The notes beneath the pieces are model-generated. The model saw only the letters and a program-made list of their open reading frames with translations. It did no database searches and was not told where the DNA came from. This document shows, piece after piece, positions 56,769-64,000 of a DNA stretch of 64,000 nt. The DNA lies in contig NZ_FOTR01000002.1 in NCBI RefSeq assembly GCF_900114645.1, positions 1 to 64,000 on the forward strand, read 5' to 3'. Each line of letters begins with the position of its first letter. Position 1 is the first letter of the stretch. Both the position numbers and the translations under genes were made by a program. This DNA is from Gracilibacillus orientalis (GTDB lineage: Bacteria > Bacillota > Bacilli > Bacillales > Amphibacillaceae).

Positions 56769-57908
56769 ATGAGTTACGCTACTACATTTACAAACAGGAA
56801 CTATCGAAACGTACTAAAAGAATATGGTTATGACAAGGAGCAGATTGATCATAAGGTGGTGAATACATGGAAACAATTATTTGATTCCTCTCACCCGGAA
56901 ACACAAATATATTTTTCTATTGGTGATGACTTAGCATATATGCTTGATACAGGAAATGACGATGTGCGTACAGAAGGTATGTCCTACGGTATGATGATGG
57001 CCGTACAAATGAATGACAAAGACATCTTCGACAGGTTATGGAAGTGGTCCATGACTTATATGTATATGGAAGAAGGGGAAAATGCAGGATACTTTGCATG
57101 GTCATGTGCACCAGATGGGGCAAAGAATGCTTATGGCCCTGCACCAGATGGAGAAGAATATTTTGCGCTTGCGTTGTTTTTTGCTTCGCATCGCTGGGGA
57201 GACGGTTCAGGAATCTATGAATATAGTAAACATGCAAAGGATTTATTACATCATTGCATTCATAAAGGGGAAAACAATGACGGGTATCCAATGTGGAATC
57301 CAGATAATAAACTGATAAAGTTTGTTCCTAGTGTAGAATTTTCTGATCCTTCCTATCATTTACCTCACTTTTACGAACTGTTTGCATTATGGAGTTATGA
57401 GGAAGATCGTGTTTTTTGGAAGGAAGCAGCCATTGCCAGCAGACAATATATCGCAACATCTGCACATCCTGTAACAGGTTTAGCACCTGAATATGCTTTC
57501 TATGATGGGAATCCTAATCATATTCGCGGGTTTGGACATTTTTTCAGTGATTCTTACCGTGTTGCCTGTAACATTGCGTTAGATTATGAATGGTTTAAAG
57601 ATAATGCTTGTCCAGTTGTTGTCAATGAAAAGATTCAAGCCTTCTTTGCTGATAAAGATCCAGAGGATTACAGAAGATATACAATTGATGGAGAACCTTT
57701 TGACGAAAAAGCTCTTCACCCGGTTGGGCTGATAGCTACCAACGCCATGGCATCTTTAGCTACAAGTGGTAATCATGCAAAAAAATGTGTCGACCTTTTC
57801 TGGAACACCCCTGTCAGAACCGGAAAGAGAAGATACTATGATAACTGCTTATACTTTTTCAGTCTATTAGCACTAAGCGGGAACTTCAAAATCTGGTTTC
57901 CAGAATAA
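56769..57908 (+). CDS. reducing-end xylose-releasing exo-oligoxylanase, GH8 (Rex8A type)
   Basis: This 379-residue intracellular GH8 enzyme is close to Rex of Bacillus halodurans, which removes xylose from the reducing end of xylotriose and longer oligomers. The proton donor is E69 in DVRTEGMSYGMMMAVQ; the general base lies in the HFFSDSYRVA region near residue 260. The barrel motifs FAWSCAPDG and PVGLIATNAMASLA are also present. There is no signal peptide. AAGGAGGAG precedes the ATG. It is divergent from the sensor operon and convergent with xylB, sharing a bidirectional terminator. It complements GH10 and an exo-acting xylosidase by working from the opposite chain end. Confidence 0.92.
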   Translation: MSYATTFTNRNYRNVLKEYGYDKEQIDHKVVNTWKQLFDSSHPETQIYFSIGDDLAYMLDTGNDDVRTEGMSYGMMMAVQMNDKDIFDRLWKWSMTYMYMEEGENAGYFAWSCAPDGAKNAYGPAPDGEEYFALALFFASHRWGDGSGIYEYSKHAKDLLHHCIHKGENNDGYPMWNPDNKLIKFVPSVEFSDPSYHLPHFYELFALWSYEEDRVFWKEAAIASRQYIATSAHPVTGLAPEYAFYDGNPNHIRGFGHFFSDSYRVACNIALDYEWFKDNACPVVVNEKIQAFFADKDPEDYRRYTIDGEPFDEKALHPVGLIATNAMASLATSGNHAKKCVDLFWNTPVRTGKRRYYDNCLYFFSLLALSGNFKIWFPE

Positions 57909-58022
57909 TTAGCTCAGCATGCTCTGTTTACTTCCTGCCCTCTACTTATTAGTAATGCGTTTATGAACATGTAACTTCACTGTGCTGGAAAGAGGTCGGG
58001 GGCAGGAGTACTCGATTATGAG

Positions 58023-58060
58023 ACAAAACACGGACATCAAGTTGGATGTCCGTGTTTTGT
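58023..58060. terminator. bidirectional terminator between rex and xylB
   Basis: The 16-bp perfect stem ACAAAACACGGACATC (58023-58038) / GATGTCCGTGTTTTGT (58045-58060) has a 6-base loop and T-rich outer ends. It serves both convergent genes. Confidence 0.85.
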
Positions 58061-58128
58061 TCCTTGGAAAAATGAATATATCCAAGGAAGAGAAGTATTA
58101 CTAATCTCTCTTAAACTATGTTTGTTGT

Positions 58129-59628
58129 TTATTTTCTAAAGTCCATCAAATCTTGATTTAGTTGCTTCGTTTGTTGGTAGACATCTTTATAGAGTTTAAA
58201 TAACACTTTATATTGTTCCACGTTTTCTGGATTTGGCTGATATGTTTCGGCATCTTCTAAAATGGTATCAGCACATTCTTTTAACGACGTATACCACCCT
58301 GATCCATAGGCAGCAAGCATCGCTGCACCCATTCCAGGACCTTGTTCACTCTTTAATTTTACGATGTTAGCATCAAAAATATCTGCTTGCATTTGAAGCC
58401 AATCAGGATTCTTTGCACCACCACCGATAGAATAGATCGTATCGATTTGCTTTCCATTTTCTCTAAAGATCGCAATCGATTCATTTAGAGAGAAGGTAAT
58501 CCCCTCTAAAACAGAACGAGCAAAATCTTTCAATGTATGAGAACTGTCCATACCAATAAAGCTTCCACGAATTTGCGAATCAGCATGTGGCGTACGTTCA
58601 CCTACAAGATAAGGCGTAAATAGTAAACCATTAGCACCAGCAGGTACATCGCCTACACCGTCTAACAGCTCTTCGAAACTTTTTTCCGCTGCGAATGTTT
58701 GTTTAAACCAGTTTAAGCTATGACCAGCAGCTAAGGTAACCCCCATGGCATAGTACGCATCCTGTTCACCGTGGTTGAAATAGTGTACTTTTCCTTTATA
58801 GTCTTTATCACCTGTTGGCTCATAGGAAAGAACAACTCCAGATGTACCAATACTTGCAAAAGTTTTACCTTCAGATAAAATACCTGAACCAATCGCTCCA
58901 CAGGCATTATCCGCTCCACCAGCAAACACATCTGTATCTGCCGATAACCCTGTCTCACCTGCAACTGCTGACGTGATTTTCCCAACATTTTGATCTGAAT
59001 CAACTAGTGGCGGGCAAATCGAAACGTCTAAGTCAAGCAGGTCACAAATTTCTTTGCTCCACTCTTTTTTTGCAATGTCTAATAAACTTGTACCTGCAGC
59101 ATCGGAATAATCCATATGCACTTGCTCTGTTAAACGATAGCGCACGTAATCTTTCGGTAAAACAAAGGTTTTCGCTTTCGCAAAAATTTCAGGCTCATGC
59201 TCTTTCACCCATAACATTTTTGGTAAGGTGAAACCTTCCAACGCCATGTTTTTCGTAATATCAATAAACTTTTCTTTTCCAACTTTTTGATAAATTTCTT
59301 CACATTGTGCTGTCGTACGCGTATCATTCCAGAGAATCGCGTTGCGTAGCACCTGATTATTCTGATCAAGTAAAACTAATCCATGCATTTGTCCAGAGAA
59401 GCTTAAGCCTTCAATGTCGGAAATATTTCCGTCAAATTGTTGGACAAGCTCTTTTAAACCAGCAACTGTTTGTTCTACCCAGTCTTCCGGCTTTTGCTCG
59501 GAATAACCGGTTTTCTCTTGAATTAGTGGATAGTCCTTGGAAACTTCCTGAACTACTTCACCAGTTTTATTAACTAATAACAGCTTAACTGCACTCGTGC
59601 CAAGATCGACACCGATTACATAACTCAC
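58129..59628 (-). CDS. xylB: xylulokinase
   Basis: This 499-residue FGGY-family kinase makes D-xylulose 5-phosphate from D-xylulose and ATP. The N-terminal phosphate motif is VIGVDLGTSAVK, the substrate loop is SFSGQMHGLV, and the catalytic base is D240 in FAGGADNACGAIG. The C-terminal ATP-binding motif is IYSIGGGAKNPDWLQM. The GTG at 59628 is chosen, since GAGAGGTG is five bases upstream and the length then equals Bacillus XylB; a longer frame from 59661 is not supported. It follows xylA after a 120-base gap that contains a terminator-like hairpin. Confidence 0.95.
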   Translation of the reverse strand: MSYVIGVDLGTSAVKLLLVNKTGEVVQEVSKDYPLIQEKTGYSEQKPEDWVEQTVAGLKELVQQFDGNISDIEGLSFSGQMHGLVLLDQNNQVLRNAILWNDTRTTAQCEEIYQKVGKEKFIDITKNMALEGFTLPKMLWVKEHEPEIFAKAKTFVLPKDYVRYRLTEQVHMDYSDAAGTSLLDIAKKEWSKEICDLLDLDVSICPPLVDSDQNVGKITSAVAGETGLSADTDVFAGGADNACGAIGSGILSEGKTFASIGTSGVVLSYEPTGDKDYKGKVHYFNHGEQDAYYAMGVTLAAGHSLNWFKQTFAAEKSFEELLDGVGDVPAGANGLLFTPYLVGERTPHADSQIRGSFIGMDSSHTLKDFARSVLEGITFSLNESIAIFRENGKQIDTIYSIGGGAKNPDWLQMQADIFDANIVKLKSEQGPGMGAAMLAAYGSGWYTSLKECADTILEDAETYQPNPENVEQYKVLFKLYKDVYQQTKQLNQDLMDFRK

Positions 59629-59699
59629 AGCGACACCTCTCTCTTTTACTTTTTTTATCAAAATTCGTAGCCATTTTCATCCTTATAAGCGCAGTTAAA

Positions 59700-59729
59700 G
59701 ACTTAGCCATGCATAAGCTTAGCTAAGTC
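59700..59729 (-). terminator. intercistronic hairpin between xylA and xylB
   Basis: GACTTAGC (59700-59707) pairs with GCTAAGTC (59722-59729) around a 14-base loop that itself contains a short palindrome. On the minus strand it is followed by TTTAACTG. It probably lowers xylB expression relative to xylA. Confidence 0.55.
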
Positions 59730-59748
59730 TCCTCCTCACTGCCTTTTC

Positions 59749-61074
59749 TTATTGATCTGCGTATGCGTTTAACAGATATCTGTTGATGGTTGCTTTGATT
59801 ACTTCTAAGCGGCCAGATTTGTTTTTGATTTCTTTTAGGTTTAGTGCATGTTCTTCAAGTGATTTGAAGTCTGCTTTACCATCGACGATATCTTTACCGA
59901 TTCCTTCTTTAAAACTTGCATAACGATCGTCAATGATATTTTCGAATACTTTATCTTCTGCTAATTTGCTAGCTACTTTGTAACCAGCAGCAAAGTGATC
60001 CATACCTGCAATATGTGCATGGAACAAGTCGTTTTGTTCGAATGAACCACGACGTACTTTTGCATCAAAGTTTAGACCACCAGCTCCAAGTCCACCATTT
60101 TTGATGATTTCATACATAGCTAATGTTATAGAGTAGATATCTGCAGGGAACTCATCTGTATCCCATCCTAATAACGGGTCACCCTGGTTCGCATCAACAG
60201 AACCTAATAATCCATTAACACGTGCATAACGAAGCTCGTGTTCGAATGTATGACCAGCAAGTGTTGCATGGTTTGCTTCAATATTTAGCTTGAAGTCATC
60301 CTGCAATCCATATTTTAATAAGAATGCATGTGCAGATTGAGAATCAAAATCATATTGATGAGTTGTTGGTTCTTTTGGTTTTGGTTCAATCAAGAATTGT
60401 GCATCAAAACCAATTTCTTTCGCGTAATCTACTGCCATGTGGAAGAAACGACCAAGGTTATCTTGCTCTAATCCAAGGTCTGTATTAAGTAGTGTTTCAT
60501 ACCCTTCACGGCCACCCCAGAATACGTAGTTTTCTCCACCAAGCTCTTTACCAATTTCTAATTGTTTCTTAACTTTTGCTGCTGCATATGCAAATACATC
60601 TGCATTGCTAGAAGATGCTGCACCATGAACAAAGCGTGGATTTGTAAAATTGTTAGCTGTGTTCCAAAGAAGTTTTACATCACTATCTTTCATGTGATCT
60701 TTAATTAGCGCAACAATGGTATCTAGGTTTTGATATGTTTCGCGTAGTGTATTGCCTTCTGGAGCAATATCTACATCGTGGAAACAAAAATATTTAGCAC
60801 CGATTTTATCAAAGAATTCAAATGCAGCTTCTACTCTTGCTTTAGCACGATCCATTCCATCATACTTGTCCCAATTTCGAATCGCTGTACCTGTACCAAA
60901 TGGATCTGATAAATCCTCTGTAAATGTGTGCCAGTAAGCTACACCAAAACGAAGAAATTCTTCCATTGTTTGACCGTTAATTTTCTCTTTCGGATTATAA
61001 AATTTAAATGCTAGTGGATTAGTTGACTTCGGTCCTTCATATTGAATCTTGCTAACGTTTTCAAACCATGTCAT
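59749..61074 (-). CDS. xylA: xylose isomerase
   Basis: This 441-residue cytoplasmic enzyme converts D-xylose to D-xylulose. It has catalytic H99 and D102 in CFHDVD, metal ligands E230 in [11 protein letters not shown] and E266/H269 in [12 protein letters not shown], the DANQGD loop and FDAKVRR. The length matches class II Bacillus enzymes. The ATG at 61074 follows TTGGAGG at normal spacing; an ATG nine codons upstream lies ahead of that binding site and is rejected. The promoter and xylO-like operator lie at 61125-61166. A cre-like site lies within the first codons (61050-61063), as is known inside xylA in Bacillus subtilis. Confidence 0.97.
   Translation of the reverse strand: MTWFENVSKIQYEGPKSTNPLAFKFYNPKEKINGQTMEEFLRFGVAYWHTFTEDLSDPFGTGTAIRNWDKYDGMDRAKARVEAAFEFFDKIGAKYFCFHDVDIAPEGNTLRETYQNLDTIVALIKDHMKDSDVKLLWNTANNFTNPRFVHGAASSSNADVFAYAAAKVKKQLEIGKELGGENYVFWGGREGYETLLNTDLGLEQDNLGRFFHMAVDYAKEIGFDAQFLIEPKPKEPTTHQYDFDSQSAHAFLLKYGLQDDFKLNIEANHATLAGHTFEHELRYARVNGLLGSVDANQGDPLLGWDTDEFPADIYSITLAMYEIIKNGGLGAGGLNFDAKVRRGSFEQNDLFHAHIAGMDHFAAGYKVASKLAEDKVFENIIDDRYASFKEGIGKDIVDGKADFKSLEEHALNLKEIKNKSGRLEVIKATINRYLLNAYADQ
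61050..61063 (-). promoter_or_regulatory. cre-like site inside the start of xylA
   Basis: TGCTAACGTTTTCA matches 13 of 14 positions of the cre consensus. It lies in codons 4-9 of xylA. Intragenic cre sites in xylA are established in Bacillus subtilis. Confidence 0.6.
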
Positions 61075-61124
61075 TGATTCATACCTCCAAGTTATATCCA
61101 TTCAGAATTTTTGATTTCGTGATA

Positions 61125-61166
61125 ATTATAGCAACTCGTTTAAAGTTTGTCTAGTGAATAAACAAA
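61125..61166 (-). promoter_or_regulatory. xylA promoter and xylO-like operator
   Basis: On the minus strand -35 TAGACA (61148-61153), a 17-bp spacer and -10 TATAAT (61125-61130) form a good promoter. The AGTTTGT half-site (61144-61150) overlaps the -35, and an inverted ACAAA (61162-61166) follows 11 bases away, as in XylR operators. Repression by XylR and relief by xylose are expected. Confidence 0.7.
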
Positions 61167-61228
61167 GATCATAGAATTATTTTTGGGATTGTGTTAAAAT
61201 GAGGTAAATTTATTCGTTGAGGGAAAGA

Positions 61229-62413
61229 GTGAGCAGATTGAGTCAAACGTGGAATCAGCATGTCGTAAAGAAAGAGAACAAAGCATTAGTTCTTAAAACC
61301 ATTCAGGGAAAAGCACCAATCTCACGAGCAGCTATTGCTAATGTAACCGGCTTAAACAAAGGAACTGTTTCATCACTTGTAAGTGAACTAATAGATGAAA
61401 AATTAATCCATGAATCTGGTACAGGTAAATCCAGCGGTGGCAGACGACCAGTGATGTTACTGTTGAATGAAACTGCTGGGTTTACTATTTCTGTGGACCT
61501 CGGTGTTAAAAGCATTTTAGGTGTATTAACAGATCTTCGTGGCAATATTTTATCGGAGAAAAAAATACGTTTCAAAAAGAAAGATTTCGATGACGTTTTG
61601 ACATTATTATATCAATTAATTGATGAATTAAAAAATGATGCCCCGGAATCTGAATACGGGATTGTCGGTATCGGTATCGGTGTACCAGGTGTTGTTACAA
61701 CGGAAGGCGAAATTTTATTAGCGCCAAATTTAGGTTGGAAAAAGGTCCCACTCCAACAAATTCTTTTTGACCACTACCATGTCCCTGTTACAGTGGAAAA
61801 TGAAGCAAATGCTGGGGCATACGGTGAGAAAGTATACGGAGTCGGCCAAATGTCTAATGAGTTAGTCTATGCAAGTATCAGTATCGGTATTGGTGTCGGT
61901 TTGATATTGGAAGGTAAATTGTATAAAGGATTAAGAGGTTTCTCTGGTGAGCTCGGTCATATGACAATTGAAAAAGATGGGGCAAATTGCCGTTGTGGAA
62001 ACAAAGGCTGCTGGGAGCTCTATGCTTCGGAACAAGCCTTATTGGATCAAGCTCAAATAAATGGTTTTGATGACGCTACCGTTGAAAAATTGATCGAAGC
62101 TGCTGATCAAGGGGACACTAAAGCAATACAGTTATTAGAAAATGTTGGTGATTATTTAGGTGTTGGTATTACTAATATTATTCATATTTTTAATCCTGAG
62201 CAAGTTGTTGTCGGCAACACTTTACGACAAGCAGAAAAATATATTATGCCTGCTATTGAAAAAAGAATTGAGAAAAATGCAATTGGTTTTAACAAGAATG
62301 ATGTCGTGTTAAACGTGGCAAAACTAAAAAAACATTCTACTGTAATGGGAATCGCTGCCTTTAATATCGAAAAGTTTTTCGAGGAAACTGGAAGAGAGAC
62401 TGTTCTGACTTAA
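61229..62413 (+). CDS. xylR: xylose repressor XylR (ROK family)
   Basis: This 394-residue repressor has an N-terminal winged helix (ISRAAIANVTGLNKGTVSSLVSELI, about 30-55), then the ROK sugar-binding fold with VDLGVKSILGVLTDLRG and IGIGVPGVV. The zinc-binding ROK signature GELGHMTIEKDGANCRCGNKGCWE is present. It is divergent from xylA and should repress xylAB in the absence of xylose. The start is uncertain: GTG at 61229 with GAGGGAAAG upstream is preferred, but TTG codons at 61217 and 61238 are possible. The call is firm. Confidence 0.93.
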   Translation: MSRLSQTWNQHVVKKENKALVLKTIQGKAPISRAAIANVTGLNKGTVSSLVSELIDEKLIHESGTGKSSGGRRPVMLLLNETAGFTISVDLGVKSILGVLTDLRGNILSEKKIRFKKKDFDDVLTLLYQLIDELKNDAPESEYGIVGIGIGVPGVVTTEGEILLAPNLGWKKVPLQQILFDHYHVPVTVENEANAGAYGEKVYGVGQMSNELVYASISIGIGVGLILEGKLYKGLRGFSGELGHMTIEKDGANCRCGNKGCWELYASEQALLDQAQINGFDDATVEKLIEAADQGDTKAIQLLENVGDYLGVGITNIIHIFNPEQVVVGNTLRQAEKYIMPAIEKRIEKNAIGFNKNDVVLNVAKLKKHSTVMGIAAFNIEKFFEETGRETVLT

Positions 62414-62550
62414 TTTTTCTTGTTATTAGACAGACTTATACATAAGCTGGACACTTAGATTTATTCTCAAGAATCTCAGTTGCTGTATATCAAAAACTCC
62501 AAAACACGGTACCATTTCGTTACCACTTTCCATTTAAATGAACGTAGATA

Positions 62551-62592
62551 ATCACCCCATGTAGGCTTTTTACATATGCTACATGGGGTGAT
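62551..62592 (+). promoter_or_regulatory. 14-bp hairpin covering the sodF ribosome binding site
   Basis: ATCACCCCATGTAG (62551-62564) and CTACATGGGGTGAT (62579-62592) are perfect inverted repeats with a 14-base loop. The right arm contains the whole Shine-Dalgarno sequence GGGGTGAT of the gene starting at 62596. If transcribed, the left arm would hide that site. The palindrome could instead be an operator. Confidence 0.7.
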
Positions 62593-62595
62593 GTC

Positions 62596-63468
62596 ATGGA
62601 TAAAGAATACAAGGAATATCTTGAAGGCATGTTGGATTGGGGAGAAAAGCTCAAACAAACTGTCCAGGGAACTGAGCTTTCAGAAGATGAAAAAATGCAT
62701 GCAATACAACAGGTGGAAAAATGGCAGGAAAATATTCATCAATTATTTAAGGAAGGGCAAGACGAAGCCTATCAAGATAGAATGTTAGATTTAAGAGCAG
62801 CAGGTGAAAATCTGATAACCGAAATCCAAAGTTCGTCCAGTAGGGAGAGTGTGCCGTACGGAAAGCATAAGTTACCACCTTTACCTTATGCATATGATGC
62901 ACTGGAGCCTTATATTAGTGAACAAATTATGTGGTTACATCATACGAAACATCATCAGTCCTATGTAGATGGATTAAATAAAGCCGAAGAAGCATTATAT
63001 ACCGGCAAAAAAGGCAAAGAACCGATCAAGCATTGGCTAAGAGAACAAGCATTTAACGGTTCTGGCCATTATTTGCATACTATCTTTTGGGATAACATGA
63101 CACCAAATAGTAAGAAAAAGCCATCTGGTTCATTACTCAAGCAAATCGAAAAAGATTTTGGTTCATGGAATAGTTTTAAAGCGTTATTTACTAAGGTTGC
63201 AGAATCAGTGGAAGGTAATGGTTGGGCTGTATTGTTGTGGTCACCGAGAAGTGGCAAACTTGCAATCCAATCATTTGAAAAGCATCAGTTATTTCAAGTA
63301 CCAGATACCATACCTTTATTAGTATTAGACGTTTGGGAACATGCGTATTACCTGCAGCACTATAATGATAAAGCGTCTTATATAAAGAATTGGTGGAATG
63401 TAGTAAATTGGGATAATGTGAATGAGAGATTTAACAAAGCAAAAAATCTTAAATGGCAGTTATTCTAA
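62596..63468 (+). CDS. sodF: Fe/Mn superoxide dismutase with N-terminal extension (SodF type)
   Basis: This 290-residue protein has a dismutase core from about residue 88, opening with HKLPPLPYAYDALEPYI. The metal ligands are H115 in WLHHTKHH, H161 in GHYLHTIFW, and D245 and H249 in LDVWEHAYYLQ. The first 85 residues form a charged helical extension, as in Bacillus SodF (281 aa), and have no signal peptide. The metal may be iron or manganese; the sequence alone does not settle it. The start follows a GGGGTGAT site enclosed in a 14-bp hairpin, so translation may be controlled. It is a single gene ending at a strong terminator, unrelated to sugar use. Confidence 0.92.
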   Translation: MDKEYKEYLEGMLDWGEKLKQTVQGTELSEDEKMHAIQQVEKWQENIHQLFKEGQDEAYQDRMLDLRAAGENLITEIQSSSSRESVPYGKHKLPPLPYAYDALEPYISEQIMWLHHTKHHQSYVDGLNKAEEALYTGKKGKEPIKHWLREQAFNGSGHYLHTIFWDNMTPNSKKKPSGSLLKQIEKDFGSWNSFKALFTKVAESVEGNGWAVLLWSPRSGKLAIQSFEKHQLFQVPDTIPLLVLDVWEHAYYLQHYNDKASYIKNWWNVVNWDNVNERFNKAKNLKWQLF

Positions 63469-63511
63469 CAAAAAGTCGACGTGATAGCCTTTATTCACGT
63501 CGACTTTTTGT
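63468..63511 (+). terminator. intrinsic terminator of sodF
   Basis: The 17-bp perfect stem ACAAAAAGTCGACGTGA (63468-63484) / TCACGTCGACTTTTTGT (63495-63511) has a 10-base loop. The T run in the right arm makes a strong plus-strand terminator directly after the stop codon. Confidence 0.88.
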
Positions 63512-63601
63512 TCAAAATAAAAAATATACAATAGTGCATATAAAACATAAACTGCGCAGTAACTTTCATGTGAATTTGCTGCTTTCATTCTGATTAATGG
63601 T

Positions 63602-63750
63602 GAGTGCTAGGAAACGCTACGGCAAGATACTGCGCTTTCCACGGGAACGGCCTCAGCCTCCTCAGAAAACCAAGTACGTTTTCTTGCGGGGTCTTCGGCT
63701 CGCGCTGTTCCCGTAGGAGTCTACGTATCTTACCTCCGCTTTGCGTAGTG
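63602..63750 (-). repeat. dispersed palindromic repeat, family A, copy 4 (reverse)
   Basis: This copy is the reverse complement orientation of copies 1, 2 and 5: it begins GAGTGCTAGGAAACGC, then GGCAAGATACTGCGC, and ends with GTATCTTACCTCCGC. It shares GGGAACGGCCTCAGCCTCCT and CTGTTCCCGTAGGAGTCT with the others. It faces copy 5 at 63828. The rest of the gap 63512-64000 holds no gene. Confidence 0.75.
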
Positions 63751-63827
63751 TTCTGGTTTTTGAAAGAAGTAATACATGGGAATTGGTTTCCGAGTATTTT
63801 CACTTTAAAAAGATAGAAACATGTTAT

Positions 63828-63968
63828 CAGCGTAGGCAGAATACGCAGACTCCTGTGGGAACAGCACGGGCTGAAGATCCACTTGGTAAAGTGCTTTTAT
63901 TTACCAAGTTAGCTGAAGCCTTGCCCACGGAAAGCGCAGTATTCTGCCGGAGCGATGTTCCAGCACTC
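63828..63968 (+). repeat. dispersed palindromic repeat, family A, copy 5
   Basis: The terminal arms GGCAGAATAC (63835-63844) and GTATTCTGCC (63939-63948) are perfectly complementary. An inner hairpin has arms ACTTGGTAAA and TTTACCAAGT. It shares AGACTCCTGTGGGAACAGCA and CAGCACTC with the family. With copy 4 it forms a large inverted pair. Confidence 0.75.
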
Positions 63969-64000
63969 TCCACGGAAAGATTGGAAGAAAGTCTCACTCC

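Noticed and set aside
57937-58012. CCTGCCC...GGGGGCAGG arms resembling the hairpin at 25698-25731
   Set aside because: The arms are far apart with little internal pairing, and the likeness to 25698-25731 is limited to about 12 bases, so no shared element is claimed.
63551-63560. ACTGCGCAGT palindrome
   Set aside because: A lone 10-bp palindrome behind a terminator, with no promoter or gene to regulate.

Overview
The window looks like chromosomal DNA of an AT-rich Gram-positive bacterium of the family Bacillaceae, probably a halotolerant or alkaliphilic genus close to Gracilibacillus, Amphibacillus or Halobacillus. The evidence is Bacillus-type gene families (YdjO, YkuS/UPF0180, SodF with its N-terminal extension, ROK-type XylR, YesM/YesN two-component systems), strong AGGAGG-type ribosome binding sites, TTG and GTG starts, lipobox lipoproteins, CcpA-type cre-like sites and an NhaC-type antiporter. 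No name search was run, so the genus is inference. No rRNA, tRNA, CRISPR array, transposase or phage gene was seen.

Almost the whole window is a plant-polysaccharide utilisation island, read mostly from the minus strand. Left part (1-14 kb): a cold-shock-type small protein, a GH2 beta-galactosidase (lacZ) divergent from a LacI-family regulator, a sugar isomerase with a 2-hydroxyacid dehydrogenase, an unknown membrane protein, an alpha/beta esterase, then housekeeping genes (three small proteins, a UPF0180 protein, an RluA-type pseudouridine synthase, NhaC and a lysophospholipase). Middle (14-36 kb): an Axe2-type acetylxylan esterase, a Gfo/Idh oxidoreductase with a very large GH2 enzyme and a DUF624 protein, importer D (20568-24130), a second Gfo/Idh enzyme, a GH42 beta-galactosidase with importer C (27868-31181), and importer B (31543-35222). 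Right (36-64 kb): a DUF4340/DUF624/response regulator/histidine kinase run behind GH95 and GH3 enzymes; a Nif3-like gene; then a xylo-oligosaccharide module (DUF624, response regulator, histidine kinase, binding protein, two permeases, intracellular GH10 xylanase). Opposite it lie a GH8 reducing-end exo-oligoxylanase (Rex), then xylB, xylA and divergent xylR, and finally sodF.

The genes form a take-in-then-digest system. The binding lipoproteins capture oligosaccharides outside the cell, permease pairs import them, and enzymes without signal peptides (GH10, Rex/GH8, GH3, GH95, GH2, GH42, acetyl esterases) cut them in the cytoplasm. XylA and XylB then feed xylose into the pentose phosphate pathway. 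None of the four importers has an ATPase gene here, so a shared MsmX-type ATPase elsewhere is expected. No secreted xylanase is present, so another locus must make the oligosaccharides.

Control is layered: two YesM/YesN-type sensor pairs, XylR, a LacI-type regulator, many cre-like sites, and a shared palindrome related to AGGAAACCGGTTTCCT upstream of three operons whose regulator is not encoded here. Non-coding items of note are a 51-bp tandem array in which most units can form a hairpin, a 14-bp hairpin that buries the sodF ribosome binding site, and several families of dispersed palindromic repeats, including two facing copies at the right end.
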